From positions 1-48,146 of the forward strand of contig JAEZOB010000050.1 in NCBI GenBank assembly GCA_023414355.1: DNA of 48,146 nucleotides, written 5' to 3'. The DNA is from Bacillota bacterium (GTDB lineage: Bacteria > Bacillota > Clostridia > Lachnospirales > Lachnospiraceae). Made by a program: the position numbers and the translations under genes. Below, one piece after another: positions 41,963 through 48,146 of this stretch (the first letter of the stretch is position 1; every line of letters starts with the position of its first letter). The notes beneath the pieces were generated by a model. It had not been told where the DNA came from and ran no database searches. It saw nothing but the letters and a program-made list of their open reading frames with translations.

Positions 41963-41995
41963 AGAGCACACTTCAACCAATCGGAAATGTGCTCT
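41963..41995 (-). terminator. terminator of the chemotaxis receptor gene
   Basis: AGAGCACA (41963-41970) pairs with TGTGCTCT (41988-41995), followed by TGTTAAATTG on the minus strand. The T-run is poor. Confidence 0.55.
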
Positions 41996-42108
41996 GTCTA
42001 CAGCTTTATTTATTATGGATTTATTATAGGTTTCTTATATTGCGTCACCTTTACAGATACGATATATCATTTGCAACATTTTTCCATAAGCCTTTTGAAT
42101 GAAGCTGA

Positions 42109-43392
42109 TTAAATCTTAAATTTACTGATTTCATCGTTTAATTCTGCAGCCATGATGGAAAGCTCATGTGCTGATGCAGCCATCATTTCAATGGAAGCCA
42201 GCTGTTCTTCATTGGTAGCAGAAATCTCCTCGGAGCTCGCCGCTGATTCCTGAGATACGGCAGACATATCCTGGGTCTGATTCGTAATTGTGACTGCAGA
42301 GTCATTGATCTGTCTGATCTGATTTGTTATCTCCTCTGAAAGCACTGCTATATCATCCACCGAAACCTTAATCTGCTTAAAGGCGTTCTTCGTGACCTGA
42401 ATTGCCTTTTCCTGCTCAAGAGCAAGCTCTCTTGCCTTTGCGATATTTGTCGCTGTTTCCTTATTCTTTTCTACAGTTTCTGTTATGATCTCGGTAATAT
42501 CCTTCACAGAATTTGCTGTATTCTTTGACAGTTTACCGATTTCTGCTGCCACAACTGCAAAGCCTCTGCCTGCATCACCCGCTCTCGCAGCTTCAATGGA
42601 AGCATTGAGTGATAATAAATTGGTCTGCTCAGAAATAGCGCCGATGACATCAATGATATTGACGACTTTATCCATCTGGCTGCTCAGTTCCGAAACGGAT
42701 GCTTCTACCGCATCGGATACCTCCATATTCTCTCTGATTTTACTGATTGTTAAATCGATCGCTTTCTGACCCTCATCGATAACCTCAAGGGAGTTCCTGG
42801 AGTTTTCAGAATTGATTTCTGTTGCTTTATCAACATCATAGATTCTGGAAGCCATTGATAAGATGTTTTCACTTACCTTGGATATTGTTTCTGCCTGAAC
42901 ATTGTTACCTACCGCGATTTCGTTTACTGAATTCACCACTTGATTGATGGTTTTGGTACTCTCAACCGCCGATGCCGCCAATTCCTCGGAGCTGGCTGCC
43001 AGACTGCTGGAGATAGAGGATAAATTTCCTGTCATGGCACGTAGTGTTGCCCTGAGATCCCCTACTGCTCTTGCCATTACTCCACTTTCATCCTTAAACG
43101 CCTTAAACACCTGATGAGTTTCATCATGCCGTAAATCAAGCTTAGAAGTGCTCTCAATAATTTTTACGATACCGGCTATGGATTTTGTAATTGACATGGT
43201 GATCAGAATCCCTAAGGAGACTGCTATGAGCGAGGCCACGATAACTACTGTTATTATCATGGTACCTGCTTCCTGACTCGATTTCCCATGATAGGTATAA
43301 CCGATAAGTCCTACGACTATAATTGCTAAAACCATGAATGCAATCATAATGGCCAGTTTTGTCCTGATCTTGATACTGTGCATTAAATTCAT
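42109..43392 (-). CDS. methyl-accepting chemotaxis protein without an external sensor domain
   Basis: A 427-residue receptor that relays to CheA/CheW. Two membrane helices (about 12-32 and 45-65) are joined by only about 12 residues, so there is no external ligand-binding domain. A short HAMP-like region (about 66-115) leads to the coiled-coil signalling domain. The hairpin tip, EQTNLLSLNASIEAARAG then DAGRGFAVVAAEIGKLS, is the conserved kinase-binding part. The start is the ATG at 43392 with GGGGAG 7 nt upstream; an in-frame GTG-like extension to 43428 is less likely. The gene follows a c-di-GMP-I riboswitch. Confidence 0.9.
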   Translation of the reverse strand: MNLMHSIKIRTKLAIMIAFMVLAIIVVGLIGYTYHGKSSQEAGTMIITVVIVASLIAVSLGILITMSITKSIAGIVKIIESTSKLDLRHDETHQVFKAFKDESGVMARAVGDLRATLRAMTGNLSSISSSLAASSEELAASAVESTKTINQVVNSVNEIAVGNNVQAETISKVSENILSMASRIYDVDKATEINSENSRNSLEVIDEGQKAIDLTISKIRENMEVSDAVEASVSELSSQMDKVVNIIDVIGAISEQTNLLSLNASIEAARAGDAGRGFAVVAAEIGKLSKNTANSVKDITEIITETVEKNKETATNIAKARELALEQEKAIQVTKNAFKQIKVSVDDIAVLSEEITNQIRQINDSAVTITNQTQDMSAVSQESAASSEEISATNEEQLASIEMMAASAHELSIMAAELNDEISKFKI

Positions 43393-43463
43393 TTTTTCTC
43401 TCCCCGTACTGTTTATTTGCAAGTCCAATTATCTCATCTTGTCAGATATTGTCGATACAAAAC

Positions 43464-43600
43464 AAAAATCTGCGACCAACGCCGCAGATTACATATTAAT
43501 ATGTTAACTTATCCGGCGGCTTGACGATCATAGTATAAGATATACCTTAGACTCACAGCTTTGCGTCCTTATTTTTCAATAAGTTTGCTTTTTACAATTA
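43464..43600 (-). ncRNA. c-di-GMP-I (GEMM) riboswitch with terminator
   Basis: On the minus strand the aptamer (about 43512-43597) reads AAAAAGCAAAC, then GAAAAATAAGGACGCAAAGC (43558-43577), GAGTCTAAGG, a variable helix, and CGTCAAGCCGCCGG. The GCAAA, GGACGCAAAGC and TCTAAGG blocks and the closing AGCC-CGG receptor are the GEMM-I consensus. It is followed by a terminator, AATCTGCG / CGCAGATT plus TTTTGTTTTG (43464-43490). The promoter is at 43615-43643. It therefore controls the chemotaxis receptor transcript by c-di-GMP. The direction (on or off) cannot be read without structure modelling. Confidence 0.9.
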
Positions 43601-43614
43601 TTTCCCACCCCTTT

Positions 43615-43643
43615 AAGTTACCACTTAATATTTGTTATGTCAA
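43615..43643 (-). promoter_or_regulatory. promoter of the riboswitch/receptor transcript
   Basis: TTGACA (43638-43643) and TAACTT (43615-43620) with a 17-bp spacer on the minus strand; the -10 is weak. Confidence 0.55.
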
Positions 43644-43665
43644 CATAATATAACAATATTTAGAA

Positions 43666-43701
43666 AAGCCGCCACACGACTAGAGCATCATGCAGCGGCT
43701 T
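43666..43701 (-). terminator. terminator of the small zinc-ribbon gene
   Basis: AAGCCGC (43666-43672) pairs with GCGGCTT (43695-43701), followed by TTCTAAAT on the minus strand, downstream of the zinc-ribbon gene. Confidence 0.6.
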
Positions 43702-43787
43702 ATACTATCGCATAAGCTTTCTTTGAACTATAATGTCATCAGATTTCTTTGGCACTTTAATTCTTTTTCGTTAATTCTAATAACACA

Positions 43788-43973
43788 TTATAAAGAATTT
43801 ACTGAAGCTATCTTTTTATTGCGACATCTTTTACATACTGTTGATTTGCTTCCATCTTCTGCTATCAAAGGATATAGCACCTTGATCCTTTGAGTCTTGC
43901 ATAATGGGCAGGTCCCTCTGCCATGGGAAGGTAAATTCCATAATGATTTACCCCTATGCGGCTTTAATGCCAT
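43788..43973 (-). CDS. small zinc-ribbon protein
   Basis: A 61-residue basic protein with one zinc-ribbon: CPLCKTQRIKVLYPL and CKRCRNKKI supply two CxxC pairs about 25 residues apart. The N-terminal half (KPHRGKSLWNLPSHGRGT) is conserved-looking. I chose the second ATG (43973) because AAGGA lies 9 nt upstream; the first ATG at 43982 is too close. No enzyme domain is seen; nucleic-acid or metal binding is inferred. Neighbours are a receptor and a Mor-like regulator. Confidence 0.65.
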   Translation of the reverse strand: MALKPHRGKSLWNLPSHGRGTCPLCKTQRIKVLYPLIAEDGSKSTVCKRCRNKKIASVNSL

Positions 43974-44083
43974 GTGATTCATTCCTTTCTCAGAAAAGTT
44001 GTATCGTTTAAAGCGATACCTACAACGTAACTATATACAAAGTCCGTCATAAAATCTATTGCATAAACTTTTCTGTATCAAAC

Positions 44084-44359
44084 TTAAGAATCGGATTTGA
44101 TCTGGCTTAAAATGCGCCGGATACTTTGTTCCGATAGGAAATACTCCATGGCTAGCTCTTCAGCAGTCCGCCCCTTTCTGTATTTCTGATATATTTCCAG
44201 ATTTCTCTCTTTTAATAGATTTCTGGCTCCGCTTTTCTCTCCCCAGGTTTTCTTTTCCCCATCCTTACGGGGGATATATAAATACTCACCATTCACATAT
44301 TCCTGCAATAGTTTCACCAGCTCATCCGGCAACACGTCCTGTGCTTTAATATAATTCAT
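44084..44359 (-). CDS. small helix-turn-helix protein (CD3324/Mor activator-like)
   Basis: A 91-residue protein resembling the CD3324/Mor transcription activator family. The N-terminus MNYIKAQDVLPDELVKLLQE and the helix-turn-helix TAEELAMEYFLSEQSIRRIL (about 65-84) are typical. The central GEYLYIPRKDGEKKTWGE is the conserved beta element. GAGGAG lies 8 nt before the ATG. It is likely a DNA-binding regulator with no recognised target. Confidence 0.8.
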   Translation of the reverse strand: MNYIKAQDVLPDELVKLLQEYVNGEYLYIPRKDGEKKTWGEKSGARNLLKERNLEIYQKYRKGRTAEELAMEYFLSEQSIRRILSQIKSDS

Positions 44360-44404
44360 AATCTCTGCTCCTCTAAATTATAATTTTCAGATGAAGCAAA
44401 GACC

Positions 44405-44439
44405 AAAAAAACTGCAGCCTGGCAAACCATGCTGCAGTT
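44405..44439 (-). terminator. terminator of the small transcription unit
   Basis: AACTGCAGC (44410-44418) pairs with GCTGCAGTT (44431-44439), followed by TTTTTTGG on the minus strand. It closes the unit that starts near 44700. Confidence 0.88.
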
Positions 44440-44444
44440 AAGAT

Positions 44445-44652
44445 TTATAATAAATCCATATCAGAATCAGAAACAGGTGGCGAAAACATACACAAATAAA
44501 CCTCTCCCCTCTTGATAGAAGTAAGGCTTGTTGAGCATTTATAATCACCAGCTACTGTAGTATCTGACCTCCGAGCAAAGCATCGCCGACTAAATTATTT
44601 GTGGTCTTTGCGCGGAGATGAGTTTGCGATCTACTGCCTTTATGGATTTCAT
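44445..44652 (-). pseudogene. small gene apparently split by frameshifts
   Basis: A promoter (TTGATT 44725-44730, TATACT 44703-44708, 16-bp spacer) and GGGAGG (44660-44665) precede an ATG at 44652. The first frame gives MKSIKAVDRKLISAQRPQII and stops at 44590. A second frame continues with TTNNLVGDALLGGQ (stop at 44552), and a third with SDTTVAGDYKCSTSLTSIK then GEVYLCMFSPPVSDSDMDLL (stop at 44445). The pieces look like one small protein of about 70 residues read through two shifts. It could also be a real 20-aa leader peptide or RNA. Confidence 0.4.
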
Positions 44653-44702
44653 ACTGTTTCCTCCCGGATCAATCATATTTCATATAATTGCACATTTATT
44701 CC

Positions 44703-44730
44703 AGTATAGCAGGATTGGTGTAAAAATCAA
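44703..44730 (-). promoter_or_regulatory. promoter of the small split gene
   Basis: TTGATT (44725-44730) and TATACT (44703-44708) with a 16-bp spacer on the minus strand, just after the APH gene. Confidence 0.55.
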
Positions 44731-44780
44731 GCTCACAAACAATTCTGTATTGTTTATGATTATAACAATGGTTATCACCA

Positions 44781-45746
44781 TCAAAGTGCTTTCGTTTTCT
44801 TTTCTACCCATTCCAGTAACATTTTAGTTCCAAATTCATATGCTCCCCGGTTATCATACTGTCGGTAGTCACATTCCAGGCAACAGATTAAAAACAGGTA
44901 AATATCATACCACTCAGCTCTTTTTAGCTGATCCGGTTTTAGTTCTGGAAATCCATACCCTTCAAGAAATGCTTTATTATACCAACAGGTTCGAAAGCCA
45001 ACCTCCATAAGCTCATCTGCCCAAAGACAACGTTCAAAATCAATGATACCTGTTATCTTATCCTCATGAATAAACACATTCCCGGCCCAAATATCCCAGT
45101 GAGCGAACTTTGGCTCTTTTACCTGGTCAAAGACTTCCCTGTCTCGGTCGAGCAATGACAGCAATCGATCCATGGGTACCGCAATATCAATCACTTTTCT
45201 CTCAGCATCGTAATAGGTATCCTGAAGCATACTCTTAAAAGTCTCGAACCAATTATCTCCCTGTCTGTTTGGCTGACCATAATAACCGAAGCTACTTCCC
45301 TTGATTTGGTTTAGTCTCTTCGTATACTCACCCATCTGGAAGAACACTTTGTCCTTCTGCTCTTCTGTCATGGACTCCATACCTGAGTTAAAGCTCATTC
45401 CCTTAAGCTTTTTCATAAAGAAATAATCACAATCACAGATGGTATGGCTGTTATCGTAATACAGAATTTCGGCTACCGGAATAGATGTATCCCTTGCCAC
45501 CATTTTCATGGAATCCACTTCGCTGAACATAATATTGATCTCATGCGTCATAATATCCATATCACTCAGGGGCGCTATTTTCAAGATTACCTCAGATCCG
45601 TCTGTTAGTGTAATGTTATATGCGACATTAAAAAAGCCCTCTGTTAGTTCCTCTGTTTTCTCGATTTCCAGATTCGGAAATGCCTGATGAACCATATTGC
45701 TTATGATCTGCTTATCCTGTTTATTCTTTGTTATACTAACCGGCAT
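44781..45746 (-). CDS. aminoglycoside phosphotransferase family kinase
   Basis: A 321-residue APH/choline kinase-like small-molecule kinase. The ATP-binding N-lobe includes LTEGFFNVAYNITLTDGSEV and ILKIAPL (Lys for ATP). The catalytic loop is HWDIWAGNVF (Asp and Asn for catalysis and metal) and the metal Asp is in ITGIIDFERCLW. The start is the ATG at 45746 with GGAG 6 nt upstream; the frame extends 21 codons. Many such genes are not drug-resistance genes; the substrate (aminoglycoside, macrolide, sugar or other) is unknown. Confidence 0.82.
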   Translation of the reverse strand: MPVSITKNKQDKQIISNMVHQAFPNLEIEKTEELTEGFFNVAYNITLTDGSEVILKIAPLSDMDIMTHEINIMFSEVDSMKMVARDTSIPVAEILYYDNSHTICDCDYFFMKKLKGMSFNSGMESMTEEQKDKVFFQMGEYTKRLNQIKGSSFGYYGQPNRQGDNWFETFKSMLQDTYYDAERKVIDIAVPMDRLLSLLDRDREVFDQVKEPKFAHWDIWAGNVFIHEDKITGIIDFERCLWADELMEVGFRTCWYNKAFLEGYGFPELKPDQLKRAEWYDIYLFLICCLECDYRQYDNRGAYEFGTKMLLEWVEKKTKAL

Positions 45747-45844
45747 AACGTTCTCCTTTATGTATTCTGACATATGGAATATTTTGAAGTATTTTGCATT
45801 TGTAGACAATGGAGTAAACGATATATTTCTTCAAAACTATAACA

Positions 45845-46897
45845 CTACTCAAATAAAGTTGATATCAGTTTTTGATTAAGTACATTATTATTTTTATCTA
45901 CAACTCCATAATCCATTTCTTTATAGTTCCAATACGCATACCCTATCCCATATTCTCGAAATAGCTCTACCACATCTTTAGTGAATGCATTGATATCGTC
46001 CAAATCAGCATTATTTATTACGCCAAATTCACTGCAATACAAATCACAGCCCGAGTACTGACAAAATGCTTTTGCATCCGCTAAAACTTTTTCTAATAAT
46101 TTCTTGTTAATTTCTTTTTCTAATGCAAACCATCTGTACTTATCCAGGTATTTAGGATGATCGCATAAAAAATCAACAAAGTTATGAACCGTATCAGGAT
46201 AGTGAACTTTATAATTAAATTTCATCATATCTTCACTAAAATGCGCTTTCTGATGGGTAAAAATTTGTGGCTCATAAAAATGAAAATTATAAACTATTCT
46301 ATCATCACGAATAAGCTCCAAAGATTTTAGTTCAAACACACTGTTTTGGTCATTGCTTCCAACCAAAATATAATGATTTTTATCAATGCTTCGTATTTCT
46401 TTTATAATTTCCTTATACAAACGATTCCACAGATATCCTCTCGATGCATCACTAACCTCATTTAATAGTTCAAACATGATTACCGGTTTCTGCTTTGATG
46501 CATATCTGTATGCTATCTTTTTCCATACTTCTATCAATCTTTGCTGAAGCTTCTCTTCTTTCAAGAGCGGTATCACCTTCTGCATTTGAAAATACTCATG
46601 TCCCTCAATTTGGTGAATGTCCAAAATAATATTAAGTCCAAAATCCTCACACCATTGAAGGCATTGATCAATATAGGTAAGGTATTCTGCAGCGTTCTCT
46701 TCCAGTAACAACTCTCCATCAATTGGTAACCTAATGTGATCTGCTCCCCATGCAGCAATCTGTTCAATATCTCGAATGGTAATAAAGCTTTTAAAATGAT
46801 CATGTCTCTGCTCGTAGGTAAGTTTTCCTCTTTCACCGAGATCATATTGTGCCAACCATCCTCCAACGTTAATTCCCTTCTTAAAGTATTCTACCAT
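45845..46897 (-). CDS. glycoside hydrolase family 5 enzyme
   Basis: A 350-residue GH5 (cellulase A clan) TIM barrel without signal peptide. It begins YFKKGINVGGWLAQY and has IRLPIDGEL and DIHQ. The acid/base Glu is in MFELLNEVSD (about 148-157), and the nucleophile Glu is in LYCSEFGVINN (about 295-305). WNYKEMDYGVVDK near the end forms the substrate cleft. The ATG at 46897 has GGGGGAG 6 nt upstream. Cytosolic location suggests it acts on imported beta-glucan, mannan or glucoside oligomers; the exact substrate is unknown. Confidence 0.85.
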   Translation of the reverse strand: MVEYFKKGINVGGWLAQYDLGERGKLTYEQRHDHFKSFITIRDIEQIAAWGADHIRLPIDGELLLEENAAEYLTYIDQCLQWCEDFGLNIILDIHQIEGHEYFQMQKVIPLLKEEKLQQRLIEVWKKIAYRYASKQKPVIMFELLNEVSDASRGYLWNRLYKEIIKEIRSIDKNHYILVGSNDQNSVFELKSLELIRDDRIVYNFHFYEPQIFTHQKAHFSEDMMKFNYKVHYPDTVHNFVDFLCDHPKYLDKYRWFALEKEINKKLLEKVLADAKAFCQYSGCDLYCSEFGVINNADLDDINAFTKDVVELFREYGIGYAYWNYKEMDYGVVDKNNNVLNQKLISTLFE

Positions 46898-47279
46898 AGC
46901 TTTCTCCCCCTCTTGAATATCATGCAAGTTTCTCTTCAAATGTACCTATTTTACTATCACTTCTTTTTTCTTGGCATAATACTGCTCACCCTATCCGCTT
47001 TATATCACAAGTATTTTACTATAAATAGTAATGCATTATAATCTTTTATTCAATAAAGAATTCACAAAATGTTATTCCAATAAACCGTCATGCACCCTAA
47101 GGCCTATACTATCGCACCATGAATATTACCAATTGAACCATATCGTAAATCTGATTATTCTTATAATACTTCCAAATATTTTAAATTGTTTAATAAAGTA
47201 TTGCGTCATAGATTTTTATTTGATAATATTAACAATCATCTGATATCATAACAGGTGATTTCCGGTAGAAATACTGAGA

Positions 47280-47665
47280 TTTTTACGAAGGGGGCGTGAA
47301 GAATTATGAAAACAATCGAAATGAATGGGTGGTTGAAAGCTTAGCCACCACCGAATAGTAATGGTATAGAAAAGATGATATAGAAGATTTAGGAGTTAAC
47401 TATGATTAGAACTTATATGAATACTACTCAAGCTTAATTGGGGACGAGCGCCTGTGTTAGTGAAAATCACATTACACATACCGGTGGAAGGTGGGCCCAA
47501 ATATGAAGTTATTCCGCCTTACAGTGGCTGGTACAAATAAATAAAGCCGGTCATGGTTCGGATTCAAGGATGCAAAACGCTTTGATGAAGTAGGAACCGG
47601 AAGTAATCGCTGACCCCAAAGGAACTGGCGGTGAATTTGTCACTGAGTGGTTTAAGCCTAAATAA
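47280..47665 (+). pseudogene. decayed coding region upstream of the RNHCP gene
   Basis: Short open pieces in changing plus-strand frames look like fragments of one or two lost genes. A GGGGG-led ATG at 47308 gives MKTIEMNGWLKA and stops; an AGGAG-led ATG at 47401 gives MIRTYMNTTQA and stops. Further pieces read VKITLHIPVEGGPKYEV, then EVIPPYSGWYK, WFGFKDAKRFDEVGTGSN, and DPKGTGGEFVTEWFKPK. None can be joined without frameshifts and no family is recognised. The stretch 46898-47279 before it is AT-rich and holds no gene. Confidence 0.4.
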
Positions 47666-47725
47666 TAAGAACAAAACGGAACCCGAACTTCTTGATTGAT
47701 AAAATCAAGAAAGGGGAAGCCGAGT

Positions 47726-48043
47726 TTGAGTAGAACAAAAGAAAATCAAGGTTTTGTCTGTGTGAACTGCGGTGCCAAGGTTGAACCCTTAACCAATGGT
47801 TCTTACCGCAATCATTGTCCATTTTGCCTTTATTCAGTTCATGTTGATTTGCTGCCTGGTGACAGAGCAAATGATTGCCATGGATTGCTAAAACCTATAG
47901 GCGTGAAACACAGTACGCAAAAAGGGATGCAGATAATTTTCAAATGTCAAAAGTGCAATTCAATCAGAATGAATAAAGTGGCAGTAGATGATGTGCAATC
48001 AGATGATTTAAACGAATTGGAGAGTGTAAAGAATTTTGTGTAA
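47726..48043 (+). CDS. RNHCP domain zinc protein
   Basis: A 105-residue protein of the RNHCP family, named for its motif. It has FVCVNCGAKV, NGSYRNHCPFCLYSVHVD (about 34-51), PGDRANDCHG, and FKCQKCNSIR, giving several CxxC pairs for zinc binding. The start is TTG at 47726 with AAGGGG 9 nt upstream; the frame extends ten codons to a second TTG. A hairpin terminator (48040-48076) follows. The family is small, widespread and of unknown function; RNA or nucleic-acid binding is inferred. Confidence 0.85.
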   Translation: MSRTKENQGFVCVNCGAKVEPLTNGSYRNHCPFCLYSVHVDLLPGDRANDCHGLLKPIGVKHSTQKGMQIIFKCQKCNSIRMNKVAVDDVQSDDLNELESVKNFV

Positions 48044-48080
48044 ACCCCTTAGATTAATGAAAAAATCAGGGTTTACTTTG
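48040..48080 (+). terminator. terminator of the RNHCP gene
   Basis: GTAAACCC (48040-48047) overlaps the stop codon and pairs with GGGTTTAC (48069-48076), followed by TTTGGTTTC. Confidence 0.6.
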
Positions 48081-48115
48081 GTTTCATGATTTAATTGTAT
48101 AATTGCACACGTTAA

Positions 48116-48146
48116 GGAAGCTGTCAACGGGAAGTTGGCAGCTTCC
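48116..48146. terminator. hairpin at the right edge
   Basis: GGAAGCTGTCAAC (48116-48128) pairs with GTTGGCAGCTTCC (48134-48146) with one G-T pair and a GGGAA loop. The window ends there, so any T-run is unseen. Confidence 0.55.

Overview
The window reads as the chromosome of a low-GC, spore-forming Gram-positive anaerobe of the Clostridia, most likely a Lachnospiraceae member. This is inferred from gene content (cwlD, mecA, gdpP-rplI-dnaB, a ywlC-ywlE-rpiB block, a T-box, a c-di-GMP riboswitch), strong GGAGG-type ribosome binding sites, frequent TTG/GTG starts and sigma-A type promoters with 17-bp spacers. No rRNA, tRNA or CRISPR array was found. Most genes lie on the minus strand.

Left part (1-9.7 kb): the 3' end of a group II intron enters from the left edge. 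It is followed by a Na+/solute symporter, a remnant of an FMN-binding protein, a GT2 glycosyltransferase, an M29 aminopeptidase, a large membrane-anchored protein with a propeller-like middle and a degenerate C39-like end, a methyltransferase, and a repeat-rich protein that may be spore-associated.

9.7-21.7 kb: a YwmB-like protein, a DUF402 protein, the conserved sua5/tsaC - arginine phosphatase (ywlE type) - rpiB block, spore amidase cwlD, a GH18 protein with SH3 domain, a soluble Ser/Thr kinase carrying a pseudo-MinD domain next to a free-standing paralogue of that domain, mecA, a DUF1858 protein, a small 2[4Fe-4S] ferredoxin (55 aa) and a MerR regulator.

21.7-32.7 kb: an MFS transporter, the housekeeping operon gdpP-rplI-dnaB, a block of palindromic extragenic repeats, a metallo-beta-lactamase-fold lipoprotein, a transglutaminase-like secreted protein, a HAD hydrolase, and prolyl-tRNA synthetase behind a proline-type T-box with its own promoter.

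32.7-41.7 kb: a GntR-ABC ATPase-permease-adhesin operon in which the ATPase frame is cut by an in-frame amber codon. Then come ahpC/ahpF with a PerR-like palindrome and a leader shared with proS. Next is a TetR-RnfC-like-membrane protein operon whose promoter sits inside a perfect 17-bp dyad. A class V aminotransferase follows.

41.7-48.1 kb: an isolated 33-codon serine-rich mini-gene with its own promoter, ribosome binding site and terminator; a chemotaxis receptor without an external sensor domain, preceded by a c-di-GMP-I riboswitch and terminator; small zinc-ribbon and Mor-like proteins; a second small transcription unit; an APH-family kinase; a GH5 glycosidase; a stretch of decayed coding DNA; and an RNHCP zinc protein.

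The strongest candidates for undescribed biology are the kinase/pseudo-MinD pair, the TetR-RnfC-like-membrane operon, the 33-aa mini-gene, the amber-interrupted ABC ATPase, and the leader shared by proS and ahpF.
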